A program made the translations under genes and the position numbers. DNA of 34,686 bases, from positions 1 to 34,686 of the forward strand of contig JADJPJ010000058.1 in assembly GCA_016713325.1 (NCBI GenBank), given 5' to 3'. This DNA is from Candidatus Flexifilum affinis. Lineage in GTDB: Bacteria; Chloroflexota; Anaerolineae; Aggregatilineales; Phototrophicaceae. The notes beneath the pieces were generated by a model. The model was not told the origin of the DNA. It saw nothing but the letters and a program-made list of their open reading frames with translations, and made no database searches. This document shows, one piece after another, positions 1 to 8,319 of the stretch; within the stretch, counting starts at the first letter, position 1; every line of letters begins with the position of its first letter.

Positions 1-147
1 ATTGGGTGCAGGTCTAGAGACGTTAATTGCCAGAAGAAAATCGCGATAGTCTTTGGGAAGAGAAAGGCCGAACTTTCGTTCAAAATCCATAATTTCCTCC
101 TGTGTTGTTGCTCGATCTAGCGCTTCGAGCTTGATTGTCGTGTGCAA
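1..147 (-). CDS. SMI1/KNR4 (SUKH) family protein, N-terminal part
   Basis: The gene reads leftward and is cut by the window edge, so only about 49 residues are visible. The peptide carries the opening pattern of SMI1/KNR4 (SUKH) domains: an acidic helix (TTQEEIMDFERKFG) and then LPKDYRDFLLAIN. SUKH proteins are often immunity proteins against contact-dependent or polymorphic toxins, but some have other roles. The start is ambiguous. ATG at 90 has a perfect AGGAGG five bases upstream, but beginning there would cut off the EEI helix that belongs to the domain. TTG at 147 keeps it and has AAAGGGG nine bases upstream, so I prefer 147. The terminator and tRNA-Glu lie upstream on the same strand. 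No toxin gene is visible nearby. Confidence 0.7.
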   Translation of the reverse strand, partial: MHTTIKLEALDRATTQEEIMDFERKFGLSLPKDYRDFLLAINVSRPAPN

Positions 148-195
148 CTGAAAGCGCCCCTTTATCCCGAGTTCACCACCTCGGCAATATAAAGC

Positions 196-225
196 AATAG
201 GCCCGGCTGTGTGGCCGGGCCTATT
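196..225 (-). terminator. Intrinsic terminator-like hairpin after tRNA-Glu
   Basis: A perfect 12-bp stem (AATAGGCCCGGC at 196-207 pairing with 214-225) closes a 6-base loop. It begins 11 bases beyond the 3' end of tRNA-Glu on the minus strand and is followed there by GCTTTAT. The A- and T-ended arms would let it work in both directions. Confidence 0.7.
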
Positions 226-235
226 ACAATTTCGT

Positions 236-308
236 TACCCCCAACGAGATTCGAACTCGTGTTTTGGCCTTGAAAGGGCCGCGTCCTGGGCCTCTAGACG
301 ATGGGGGC
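236..308 (-). tRNA. tRNA-Glu (anticodon UUC)
   Basis: Read on the minus strand, the 73-base gene folds as a cloverleaf. The acceptor stem GCCCCCA pairs with TGGGGGT, with one G:U at the first pair. The D-arm is GTCTAGAGGCCCAGGAC, typical of tRNA-Glu. The anticodon loop CTTTCAA holds UUC at 274-272. The T-arm is ACGAG-TTCGAAT-CTCGT, and the discriminator base is A. CCA is not encoded. The outermost anticodon-stem pair is C-A, a mismatch. A terminator hairpin follows directly. Confidence 0.93.
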
Positions 309-364
309 GGACACAAAACAGTGTATCAGCCGGAGCCTGTCGCGTCAAGATTCAACCAACGCGC

Positions 365-370
365 TATAAT
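365..370 (+). promoter_or_regulatory. Candidate -10 box (TATAAT) for the lipoprotein gene
   Basis: A perfect TATAAT lies 8 bases before ATG 378. A start site 6-7 bases downstream would make the transcript practically leaderless, which fits the absence of a ribosome binding site before 378. No convincing -35 is visible, so this is tentative. Confidence 0.35.
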
Positions 371-377
371 GGCGGTC

Positions 378-1689
378 ATGACGACCATGATCCTCCGACT
401 TCTATGTTTCGCCGCCTTGCTGCTCGCGCTCGCCGCCTGCCAGCCTCAGGCTGCCATGCCGACGCCGGCCGCTCCCTTCTTCCCGACCGTCACCGCCGGC
501 CGGGTGATTCTGCGCGCCCATCCCGCCCGCTGCCAATCCCGGCGACTCCGGCGCGTCCAACCCGGCCACGGCCCTGGCTGCCCTCAGCCGCCCCACCGTC
601 ACCCCCAACCTGAGCGTCTGCCCGGCCCCCAACGAGCCGCTGGCCCTCCCGGCCGATCCGCCGCCGGCCAGTCTGCTCGACACGACGCTCATCCAGTTCC
701 TCGACGACGGCGGCACGGTCGTCGCGCTGGAGGCCGGTCTGCGGGCCTGGGGCATGATTGACGACGACACAGGCGGAGCGCGCGGCGACCTGGATCTGAC
801 CGGCGAGGGCATCCCCGAGATCGTCATCACCTACGCCGCCGAGGGCGAGGGCGCGCTGCTCATTGCCGGCTGCCTCGACGGGCGTATCATCGACCGCTAC
901 CGGGCCGCGCTCACCGAACGCGCCCCGCAGATCGTCAGCGCTACCGACGCCAACGTCAACGCCCTGCCCGATCTGCTGTTCGCCGCCGAGACCTGCGACG
1001 ACGCCGGTCTGTGCACCTATCGCGCGCAGATGGTCACCTGGCAGGCCGAGCGCGGCCGCTTCGTCAACCTGATCAGCGACTCCTGGGCCAACGACGTCCC
1101 ACCGGCCCTGGAGGATATCGACGGCGACCGCGTCGGCGAGATCATCGCCCGCTTCGAGAACCCCGGCGACTCGACCACCGGCCCGCTGCGCACCGGCTTC
1201 ACCGCCTGGGATTGGGACGGGCAGAGCTACGTCCGCTCCATCACTCAGCTCGACCCGCCGCGCTTTCGCATCCAGGTCATCCACGAGGCCGATGCCGCCT
1301 TCGCCGCCGAGGACTATGCGCAGGCCATCCCGCTCTACCAGCTCGCCGCCGACGACACGGCGCTGGAGAACTGGCTGCCCGACGACAACGTGGTGCTCAA
1401 AGCCTATGCGCTCTACCGGCTGCTGCTGGCCTACAGCTACAACGACGATCCGCGCCGCATCGAGGTGCAGGGCCGCCTGATCAGCGAATACCCCGACACC
1501 GCCGCCGCGCCGCCGTATGTGCAGATGGGCCTGGAATTCTGGAATGGCTTGCAGGTGACGAACAATCTGCGGGCGGGCTGCGGGGAGGCGCTGGAGGTGG
1601 TCAACGCGCGCCTGGACGCCATCGGCATGCTCAACCGCTATGGCGATCGCGCGCCCCTCTACGACGCCACGACGCTGTGCCCGTTCTAA
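378..1689 (+). CDS. Lipoprotein with FG-GAP/VCBS-like and TPR-like segments, one frameshift
   Basis: The N-terminus is a lipoprotein signal: a basic, hydrophobic stretch ending L-A-L-A-A-C with the lipidated Cys at residue 21. A Pro/Ala-rich linker follows. The reading frame then changes once between about 507 and 535; the upstream frame loses sense while the downstream frame carries a Pro-rich linker and runs uninterrupted to 1689. The mature part shows three Asp-rich DxTGxGxPEI / DANVNALPDL / DIDGDRVGEI segments like FG-GAP or VCBS calcium-binding blades (roughly 784-1160). A helical TPR-like tail (AAFAAEDYAQAIPLYQLAAD) follows. The likely location is the outer face of the membrane; the function is unknown. 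ATG 369 is an alternative in-frame start. The single shift may be a sequencing error. A gene caller would probably report only 754-1689. Confidence 0.65.
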
Positions 1690-1710
1690 AGCTCGTTGAC
1701 GTACGTTTCA

Positions 1711-1822
<112 letters not shown>

Positions 1823-1870
1823 ACCTGTTTCGAGGACCTGCTTAGGGAGAAGAAGGGATGAGAAACGAGA

Positions 1871-1894
1871 GAAGCTCCGTTGCAGTGAGCTTTT
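1871..1894 (+). terminator. Weak terminator between convergent genes
   Basis: AAGCTC pairs with GAGCTT across a 9-base loop, followed by TTTT on the plus strand. It lies between the lipoprotein gene and lpdA, which converge. The flanks (GGATGAGAAACGAG... against ...TCATTTCTCATC) extend an imperfect purine/pyrimidine inverted repeat. A similar GGATGAGAAACGAG run occurs near 34600. Confidence 0.4.
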
Positions 1895-1921
1895 CCTCAT
1901 TTCTCATCTCTCATTCCTTCT

Positions 1922-3325
<1,404 letters not shown>

Positions 3326-3637
3326 CGCTCTACTCCAGGAATGGTTCGAGATGCTGTTATTGTATAGACCTCCTGCCCGGTGTGCTATGCCCGACACCTC
3401 AACGGGCCGCCCGCTGTCCACAGATAAACCTATGCCCACCAAGCACGCCGCCGACCGACACCCCCGATCCCTGATCGCCCACCCGTGAGCCCACGGAGCC
3501 GGTCTTCAGGCAGTGAGCGGTCGACAGCGGCTCTGGCAGGCCAACATGTCTGCCCGACATGGACACGCAGGGGCGGACACGCGGTTCCGACCGACAAGAT
3601 CGCGACATACCACTTCCCTTTCCCCGCGTACCAGGGA
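3326..3637. other. Intergenic stretch without recognisable content
   Basis: About 310 bases between lpdA and the epimerase-like gene. Apart from the possible lpdA -10 (TACAAT, minus strand, 3359-3364), I see no gene, strong hairpin or repeat. Open frames across it show no family resemblance. Confidence 0.5.
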
Positions 3638-4525
3638 TCAGCGCCGCGCCAGTTCGCTCGCATAGTGTTTACCCAGTGAACTGGCATGCGTCGCCGCCCA
3701 CTCGGTCAGGCGTGTTGTGCCTGTAGGTGGTGTTTCCACGTACAGACACTCCGTCATCAGACCGGCAATCTCGTCAGCGGTGATTGTCACGTCGCCCGTC
3801 ATTCGGCCAATGATCCACCCGGCAGCATAGCCAACCGCCGGCGGCACACGCACGATCGTGCGGCGGACGCCTAGGATGCGCGCGAGTTGCTCGACGAGGT
3901 CGAGATACGCGAAGGTCTCTGGCCCTGTCGCATTGATGATCGCGTTGTCGTGGCGCCGCGCCTGCTCTACAGCCAGCGCCGCCAGATCGTCGACATGAAT
4001 GGGCTGAAGCCGATACTGACCGTCCCCAAACACGCCGAACACAGGTAACGTTCGCAGCATCCAGGCGATGTTGTTGATCAGGATGTCGCGGCCGCCAAAA
4101 AGGACGGCCGGACGCAGAATCGCATAGGACATGCCGCTGTCCATCAGCGCCCGCTCAACCTCGGCCTTGCCGCTGAAATATTCCAATGGAGACTCGTCAC
4201 TGGGATTGGTGATGCTGACATGCACGATCCGACCCACGTCTGCCTTGCGCGCCGCCTCAAACAGCCGGCGTGAGTTGCCCACCGCCTGCCGGTGCGTGAA
4301 GTTCCGGTGATTGAAGCGGACCCAATAGGTGTTGATCAGCACGTCGACACCTCTCAAAGACTCAATCAGCGCCTCTTCGAAGACGAGAGGGTAGGCCGCG
4401 ATGTCTGGCACACCGGCCGGCCGCGCCGTGTTCGTGAGGGTGATGACCTCCTCGCCTTCAGTAAGTAGCCGTTTGACAATGTGGCTGCCTGAATAGCCGA
4501 AACCGCCCGTGACCGCGCAGCGCAT
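3638..4525 (-). CDS. NAD(P)-binding epimerase/NmrA-like oxidoreductase
   Basis: A 295-residue atypical short-chain dehydrogenase. The N-terminal Rossmann motif is VTGGFGYSGSHIV (TGxxGxxG, residues 5-12). A central YFSGKAEVE stands where extended SDRs have YxxxK, so the nucleotide site is clear but the catalytic Tyr-Lys is only approximate (Y-F-S-G-K). The mid-region ILRPAVLFGGRD and PIHVDDLAALAV match complex-I-assembly/NmrA-like and NAD-epimerase families. The substrate is not evident. The start ATG 4525 has AGGAGG six bases upstream. The promoter region carries the same palindrome as the promoter of the TetR gene 100 bp upstream on the same strand, so it is probably that repressor's target. 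Confidence 0.8.
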   Translation of the reverse strand: MRCAVTGGFGYSGSHIVKRLLTEGEEVITLTNTARPAGVPDIAAYPLVFEEALIESLRGVDVLINTYWVRFNHRNFTHRQAVGNSRRLFEAARKADVGRIVHVSITNPSDESPLEYFSGKAEVERALMDSGMSYAILRPAVLFGGRDILINNIAWMLRTLPVFGVFGDGQYRLQPIHVDDLAALAVEQARRHDNAIINATGPETFAYLDLVEQLARILGVRRTIVRVPPAVGYAAGWIIGRMTGDVTITADEIAGLMTECLYVETPPTGTTRLTEWAATHASSLGKHYASELARR

Positions 4526-4557
4526 AGTTCTCCTCCTGACGCTCGTAGCTTCACCGG

Positions 4558-4588
4558 ATTAAATGAACACGTTCATTTTCTGAGGCAA
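4558..4588 (-). promoter_or_regulatory. Promoter and TetR-type operator of the epimerase-like gene
   Basis: An ATGAAC-AC-GTTCAT palindrome with flanking AAA/TTT (4561-4578) sits between TTGCCT (4588-4583) and TTTAAT (4563-4558) on the minus strand. The spacing is 19 bases, slightly long. The palindrome is nearly the same as the one at 5305-5328 before the TetR gene, so the site is probably repressed by that protein. Confidence 0.65.
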
Positions 4589-4628
4589 AAAAGAGGCGTG
4601 CTCGATGGTGTGCGACGCCAGACGCCGC

Positions 4629-5291
4629 CTACAAACCGAGCACGCCGTCGACGATGCGAATGAACCGCCCCAGTTCCCTGCCCACCGGCGGCAGGAACAG
4701 CCCGCGAAGCAGCCATGGCAGCAGGTCGTGGATGAACTGGAGGAGCGCCTGTGTCGATCGCTGATCGGCGCTGCGATCCCTTACCCAGAAGAGCAGCACC
4801 AAAAAATGGGTGCTGTACAGCAGCCGGCCTACGTTTTCGATGTGCCCCGCCGCCGGTGCATCGCTCGATTCCCGAACTAACGAGATGAAGGCCGCTTCCG
4901 CCCGGCGACGCATCGAGTCCGCCTCTTCGCCGAACAGCTCAGCGCCCGAGCTGGGCGACATGATTGCGCCGAACAACGCCGCGAAGGTCTCACGGTGTGG
5001 CGCGGCCTGATCGAGTCGCTCCTGCATGGTTGCGACGAAGCGATCAGCCGTTGTCCCGCGCGGCATCCGTGCAATAGCCTCGTCGGTATCGGCAGCCATC
5101 TGCTGGTACAGCGCGAGGACCAGCGCCTCTTTGCGCTCGAAGTAGCGATACGCCAGTCCCAGCGACACGTTCGCCTCGGCGGCGATATCACGCATGGTCG
5201 TCGCCTCATAGCCTTTAGACCGGAACAGATCGAGGGCGGTGTTGAGGATGAGCTGCCGCGTGCGCTCGGCTTTGGGCGTCAGATCAGACAT
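4629..5291 (-). CDS. TetR/AcrR family transcriptional repressor
   Basis: The 220-residue protein starts at ATG 5291 (MSDLTPKAERTRQLIL). Its N-terminal helix-turn-helix is of standard TetR type: LDLFRSKGYEATTMRDIAAEANVSLGLAYRYFERKE, residues about 19-54. The C-terminal ligand-binding domain is unassigned. A TTG five codons earlier (5306) is possible but falls inside the operator. The promoter TTGACA-17-TAGAAT and the overlapping palindrome 14-37 bases upstream of the ATG imply autorepression. The same palindrome in front of the downstream epimerase-like gene suggests the pair forms one regulon, probably induced by a small molecule that the oxidoreductase handles. Confidence 0.9.
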   Translation of the reverse strand: MSDLTPKAERTRQLILNTALDLFRSKGYEATTMRDIAAEANVSLGLAYRYFERKEALVLALYQQMAADTDEAIARMPRGTTADRFVATMQERLDQAAPHRETFAALFGAIMSPSSGAELFGEEADSMRRRAEAAFISLVRESSDAPAAGHIENVGRLLYSTHFLVLLFWVRDRSADQRSTQALLQFIHDLLPWLLRGLFLPPVGRELGRFIRIVDGVLGL

Positions 5292-5304
5292 CGCTGCACT
5301 GTAC

Positions 5305-5328
5305 AATAAATGAACATGTTCACTTATT
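5305..5328. promoter_or_regulatory. TetR operator palindrome (autoregulation)
   Basis: The core TGAACATGTTCA (5311-5322) is a perfect 12-bp palindrome, extended by AATAAA on the left and CTTATT on the right with one mismatched pair. It overlaps the -10 box and start point of the TetR gene's promoter. It shares ATGAACAyGTTCA with the site at 4561-4578. Confidence 0.8.
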
Positions 5329-5354
5329 CTATGTCACGCGCCTGGTACTGTCAA
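5326..5354 (-). promoter_or_regulatory. Sigma-70-type promoter of the TetR gene
   Basis: On the minus strand, a consensus TTGACA (5354-5349), a 17-base spacer and TAGAAT (5331-5326). The predicted start point near 5319 lies inside the operator. Confidence 0.75.
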
Positions 5355-5365
5355 CAGCCTGCCGA

Positions 5366-5390
5366 AGTCTGACTAATGTATAATCAGACT
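5366..5390 (+). promoter_or_regulatory. -10 box enclosed by an inverted repeat, upstream of the Uma2 gene
   Basis: AGTCTGA (5366-5372) and TCAGACT (5384-5390) are exact inverted arms around an 11-base spacer. The TATAAT at 5379-5384 reaches into the right arm. GTG 5414 of the Uma2 gene follows 23 bases later. No good -35 is visible. Confidence 0.45.
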
Positions 5391-5413
5391 AGGGTAGCGT
5401 TTGAGGCAGATCC

Positions 5414-5971
5414 GTGACAACTCGAGAGCAGTCCTTCACGCTGGAGGAATTCGAAGCGTTCATCGCGCGCGAAGAGCGCCGAGAGCACCGCTTTGAGCTG
5501 GTCGACGGACACATCATCGAGAAAACCATGCCGACCGAGGAACATGGGGCCATTGCCGCATTGGTCATGGCTCGCTTCGTGGTGTACCTGGAATCACAGG
5601 GCGTTCGGGGTCGGGTCGTGGCTGAAGGACTCTTCAGGCCGGCTGGAGATGCGCGCAACGTCCGCCTACCCGATGTGGGTGTCGTGCTGGGCGACCGTCC
5701 ACTGACGACCCAGGGAATCGCCGAGTTTATCCCCGACATCTGCATCGAAATCCTCTCCCCCGGCGATCCACTCAAGCAGGCGCGGGACAAGCTGCACTTC
5801 TATCTGTCGCACGGTGCGCACTTTGCGCTTCTCGTCCGCCCGCGACGTCGCATGGTGGAGATCTATCCTGCCGAGGGGGACTACGAGTTTCTGACGACCG
5901 AAGACACGCTGACGTTCGGCGAACTCCTGCCGGGATTCAACATAGCGGTTTCGCGCCTCTTCCCCGCGTGA
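5414..5971 (+). CDS. Uma2 family (DUF820) putative endonuclease
   Basis: A 185-residue single-domain protein of the PD-(D/E)xK Uma2 family. Visible family marks are the N-terminal SFTLEEFEAF, FELVDGHIIEK, RLPDVGVVL (the Asp of the nuclease core), ICIEILSPGD (the Glu) and ARDKLHFYLSHGAHFALLVRP, ending in LPGFNIAVSRLF. Members are widespread and multicopy in Cyanobacteria and Chloroflexota; their biological role is poorly known. The start is GTG 5414. No SD is obvious (GAGGCAGATCC precedes it). It stands alone, divergent from the TetR gene, with its own TATAAT. Confidence 0.88.
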   Translation: MTTREQSFTLEEFEAFIAREERREHRFELVDGHIIEKTMPTEEHGAIAALVMARFVVYLESQGVRGRVVAEGLFRPAGDARNVRLPDVGVVLGDRPLTTQGIAEFIPDICIEILSPGDPLKQARDKLHFYLSHGAHFALLVRPRRRMVEIYPAEGDYEFLTTEDTLTFGELLPGFNIAVSRLFPA

Positions 5972-6004
5972 GATCTTCGCCATGTTCACTCACCTCACCA
6001 CTCC

Positions 6005-6925
6005 CTACTCTCCCTCCCCAAACATCTCCCGCAGCATGCCCACGAACACCCCGGCCACCGGCGTGAGCGGCGCGCTTCCGTCGTAGACCACCTTCAGCTT
6101 GCGCATCAGCGGCGCACCCGTCACCCGCACCGTCCGCAGCAGCCCCTGCTCGACCTCGCTCTGCACCGCATAGCCCGGCAGAATCGTCAGGCATAGCCCG
6201 CTGCTCACCGCCCGCTTGATCGCCTCCAACTGGTCGAATTCGGCGGCAATCACCGGCTGAACCCCGGCGATCCGCAGCGACCCCTCCAGCCAGGTGCGCG
6301 TCTGGCTCCCCGGCGTGCGCACGATGAACGACGCGCCATCCAGGGCCGACAGCGCCACTTCTTCGGATTCCCAGAGCGGATGTTTCCGACCGACCACCAC
6401 CACCTGCTCGACGGCCTGCAAGACCTCCGACGCCAGGCGCGGATCGGGCAGCGGGTCCAGTTCGCCTTCGATCAGCCCGATGTCCATGCGCCCGCTCAGC
6501 ACATGCTGCACGATCTCGCGAGTCACCCCGGTCTGGAGCGTCACGTTCAAATGCGGGTAGCGGCCGCGAAACTGGGTGATCCAGTCCGGCGCCAGGTAGA
6601 TGGCGATCCCCGGCGTCGCCCCGATGCTGATCCGTCCTTCGGCGATGCGCGACACATCCGTCAATGCCGCTTCGGCCTCCCCGACCAGCGCGAAAATGCG
6701 CTCGGCATATTCCATCAGCCGCTGCCCATGCGCCGTAAGGGTGACACCGCGCCGTCCGCGCACGAACAGCGTCTGCCCCAGCATCGCTTCCAGGTCGCCG
6801 ACATGCTGGCTGACCGCCGGTTGGGTGATGTACAGTCGTTCGGCGGCGGCGCTGAAGCTTCCGGCACGGGCCGCCATCATGAACACCTGAAGTTTATAGA
6901 GATCTAGCATCAGTTTTCCAACCAT
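6005..6925 (-). CDS. LysR family transcriptional regulator (sulfur operon neighbour)
   Basis: A 306-residue LysR-type regulator with an N-terminal winged HTH (LQVFMMAARAGSFSAAAERLYITQ then PAVSQHVGDLE, residues about 12-50) and a two-lobe periplasmic-binding-like effector domain (GRISIGATPGIAIYLAP onward). It is divergent from the rhodanese-TauE-CstB-like operon, the classic arrangement for a LysR activator of its neighbour, so it probably senses a sulfur compound. ATG 6925 is used here; ATG 6910 (MLDLYKLQVF) is equally likely because many homologues begin that way and it has GGA seven bases upstream. A TATAAT lies at 6949-6944 on the minus strand. Confidence 0.88.
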   Translation of the reverse strand: MVGKLMLDLYKLQVFMMAARAGSFSAAAERLYITQPAVSQHVGDLEAMLGQTLFVRGRRGVTLTAHGQRLMEYAERIFALVGEAEAALTDVSRIAEGRISIGATPGIAIYLAPDWITQFRGRYPHLNVTLQTGVTREIVQHVLSGRMDIGLIEGELDPLPDPRLASEVLQAVEQVVVVGRKHPLWESEEVALSALDGASFIVRTPGSQTRTWLEGSLRIAGVQPVIAAEFDQLEAIKRAVSSGLCLTILPGYAVQSEVEQGLLRTVRVTGAPLMRKLKVVYDGSAPLTPVAGVFVGMLREMFGEGE

Positions 6926-6943
6926 TAGTCAGGACTTATGTCT

Positions 6944-6949
6944 ATTATA
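6944..6949 (-). promoter_or_regulatory. -10 box of the LysR gene
   Basis: A perfect TATAAT on the minus strand, 18 bases before ATG 6925. Its start point would fall near 6937, leaving a very short leader. Confidence 0.5.
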
Positions 6950-6990
6950 AGGGGTTCGGTCTCGGAGCGCACGTGAATTCGACATATGCT

Positions 6991-7017
6991 GTGACCATCA
7001 CTCTTGTGAACATCACA
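6991..7017. promoter_or_regulatory. Tandem GTGA-N3-TCAC operator-like sites
   Basis: GTGACCATCAC (6991-7001) and GTGAACATCAC (7006-7016) are two near-identical palindromic 11-mers 15 bases apart. The second is extended to TGTGA-ACA-TCACA. They lie in the LysR/rhodanese intergenic region, 28 bases before ATG 7045. The spacing and repetition suggest cooperative binding by a dimeric regulator. Confidence 0.6.
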
Positions 7018-7044
7018 TTTCGTGCAGACACAGAAAACAGGCCC

Positions 7045-7401
7045 ATGAATCTCTTCAAGAGTCTCTTCGGCGCCGCCAGCGCCAGCAGCACCAGCATGAA
7101 TGCGCAGGAAGCCAAGGCCCGCCTCGACGGCGAGTCTGCGCCGTATATCCTCGACGTGCGCCAGCCGGACGAGTACAAGCAGGGGCACATCCCCGCCGCC
7201 GTACTCATCCCGCTCGACAGGCTGTCCGCCGAGATGAGCAAGCTGCCGAAAGATCACGCCATCCTCTGCGTCTGCCGCTCCGGCGCGCGCAGCGGGAGTG
7301 CCGTGCGCATGCTGAACGGCGCCGGCTACGAGGCGTTCAACCTGCGCGGCGGCATGATGGCCTGGCACTCCGCCGGATTCCCCGTCAAGCGCGGCAAGTA
7401 G
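7045..7401 (+). CDS. Single-domain rhodanese-like sulfurtransferase
   Basis: 118 residues from ATG 7045 (MNLFKSLFG). It is a compact rhodanese with the typical ILDVRQPDEYKQGHIPAAVLIPLDRL segment and active-site loop C77-R-S-G-A-R, so it should carry persulfide sulfur. It probably hands sulfane sulfur to, or collects it from, the CstB-like protein encoded two genes downstream. The frame is open upstream to 6973, but that stretch would cover the operator-like repeats and has no family match, so 7045 is preferred; its SD is weak. The exporter gene follows after 16 bases, indicating one operon. Confidence 0.88.
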   Translation: MNLFKSLFGAASASSTSMNAQEAKARLDGESAPYILDVRQPDEYKQGHIPAAVLIPLDRLSAEMSKLPKDHAILCVCRSGARSGSAVRMLNGAGYEAFNLRGGMMAWHSAGFPVKRGK

Positions 7402-7417
7402 CAGAAGGCGCAGCGCG

Positions 7418-8194
7418 ATGATGCCTTCTGCGTTTCTGGTGGAAAGCCTGCTCGGCTTCGGAATCGGCCTGTCGCTCGGCCTGCTGGGCGGCGGCGGCTC
7501 GATCCTGACCGTGCCGGCGCTGGTCTACCTGCTTGGGCAGACGCCGCAGGTCGCCGTCACCACCTCGCTGGCCATCGTCGGCGCCAACAGCGCGCTCGGC
7601 GCCTTCTTTCACCGGGCGCAGGGCACGCTCAACTGGCATGTGGCCCTGCTTTTCGGCGGCAGCGGCATGATCGTCTCCTATGCCTCGGCGGGCCTTTCCA
7701 AACAGCTCCCGCCGACGCTGCTGATGAGCGCCTTCGCCGGGCTGATGCTCGTCATCGGCATCCTGCTGATCGTCCAGCGCACGCCGGACAGCGCCGATCC
7801 GGACCCGAAGCCGCAGCTTCTCAAGTCGTTGATCGGCGGGGCCGTCGTCGGGCTGGTGACCGGCATCCTGGGCGTGGGTGGCGGCTTTCTGATCGTCCCG
7901 GCGCTGGTCATGCTGGTCGGCCTGCCGTTTCACACCGCCGTCGGCACCTCGCTGATGATCATCGCCATGAACAGCTTTGCCGGGTTCGCCGGACACTTAA
8001 GCGACACCTTCATCGATCCGCTGGTGATCGCCATCTTTGTGGTCGCCGGGCTGGTCGGCACACGGGTCGGGTCGCGGCTGGCCAAGCGCCTGGAACCGGC
8101 CGTCCTGCGCCGCGCCTTCGCCGTCTTCGTCGTCGCGCTGGCCATCTTCCTGCTGATCGACAATCTTCCCAAGCTGATGGTGGCGCTTTCTTAA
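7418..8194 (+). CDS. TauE/SafE family sulfite/anion exporter
   Basis: A 258-residue polytopic membrane protein of the TauE/SafE (DUF81) family. It has the two family repeats: SLGLLGGGGSILTVPALVYLLG near the N-terminus and VTGILGVGGGFLIVPALVMLVG after the central loop (residues about 145-170). Roughly eight hydrophobic segments can be counted, and the charged loop DSADPDPKPQ lies between the halves. Relatives export sulfite or organosulfonates. Placed between a rhodanese and a persulfide dioxygenase, it would remove the sulfite the dioxygenase makes, as in the staphylococcal cst operon (from memory of that operon). The start is ATG 7418; ATG 7421 is equally possible. Confidence 0.88.
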   Translation: MMPSAFLVESLLGFGIGLSLGLLGGGGSILTVPALVYLLGQTPQVAVTTSLAIVGANSALGAFFHRAQGTLNWHVALLFGGSGMIVSYASAGLSKQLPPTLLMSAFAGLMLVIGILLIVQRTPDSADPDPKPQLLKSLIGGAVVGLVTGILGVGGGFLIVPALVMLVGLPFHTAVGTSLMIIAMNSFAGFAGHLSDTFIDPLVIAIFVVAGLVGTRVGSRLAKRLEPAVLRRAFAVFVVALAIFLLIDNLPKLMVALS

Positions 8195-8319
8195 AGGTTG
8201 AGGGTTATATTCCATGGCGCGGCAGGATTGGCCTGTGCGGGCCATGACGCACGACACTTTGTATACAGGTTCAAACGTCAGGGCATGGTCGCCATGCCCG
8301 CTGCTGAGGAGGGCATGAC

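Noticed and set aside
3326..3442. N-terminal extension of dihydrolipoamide dehydrogenase
   Set aside because: The extra residues precede the normal [13 protein letters not shown] start, which has its own SD; the extension has no family match.
7005..7017. CRP/FNR site
   Set aside because: The TGTGA/TCACA arms are separated by 3 bases, not the 6 of CRP or 4 of FNR, and the site is duplicated in tandem.
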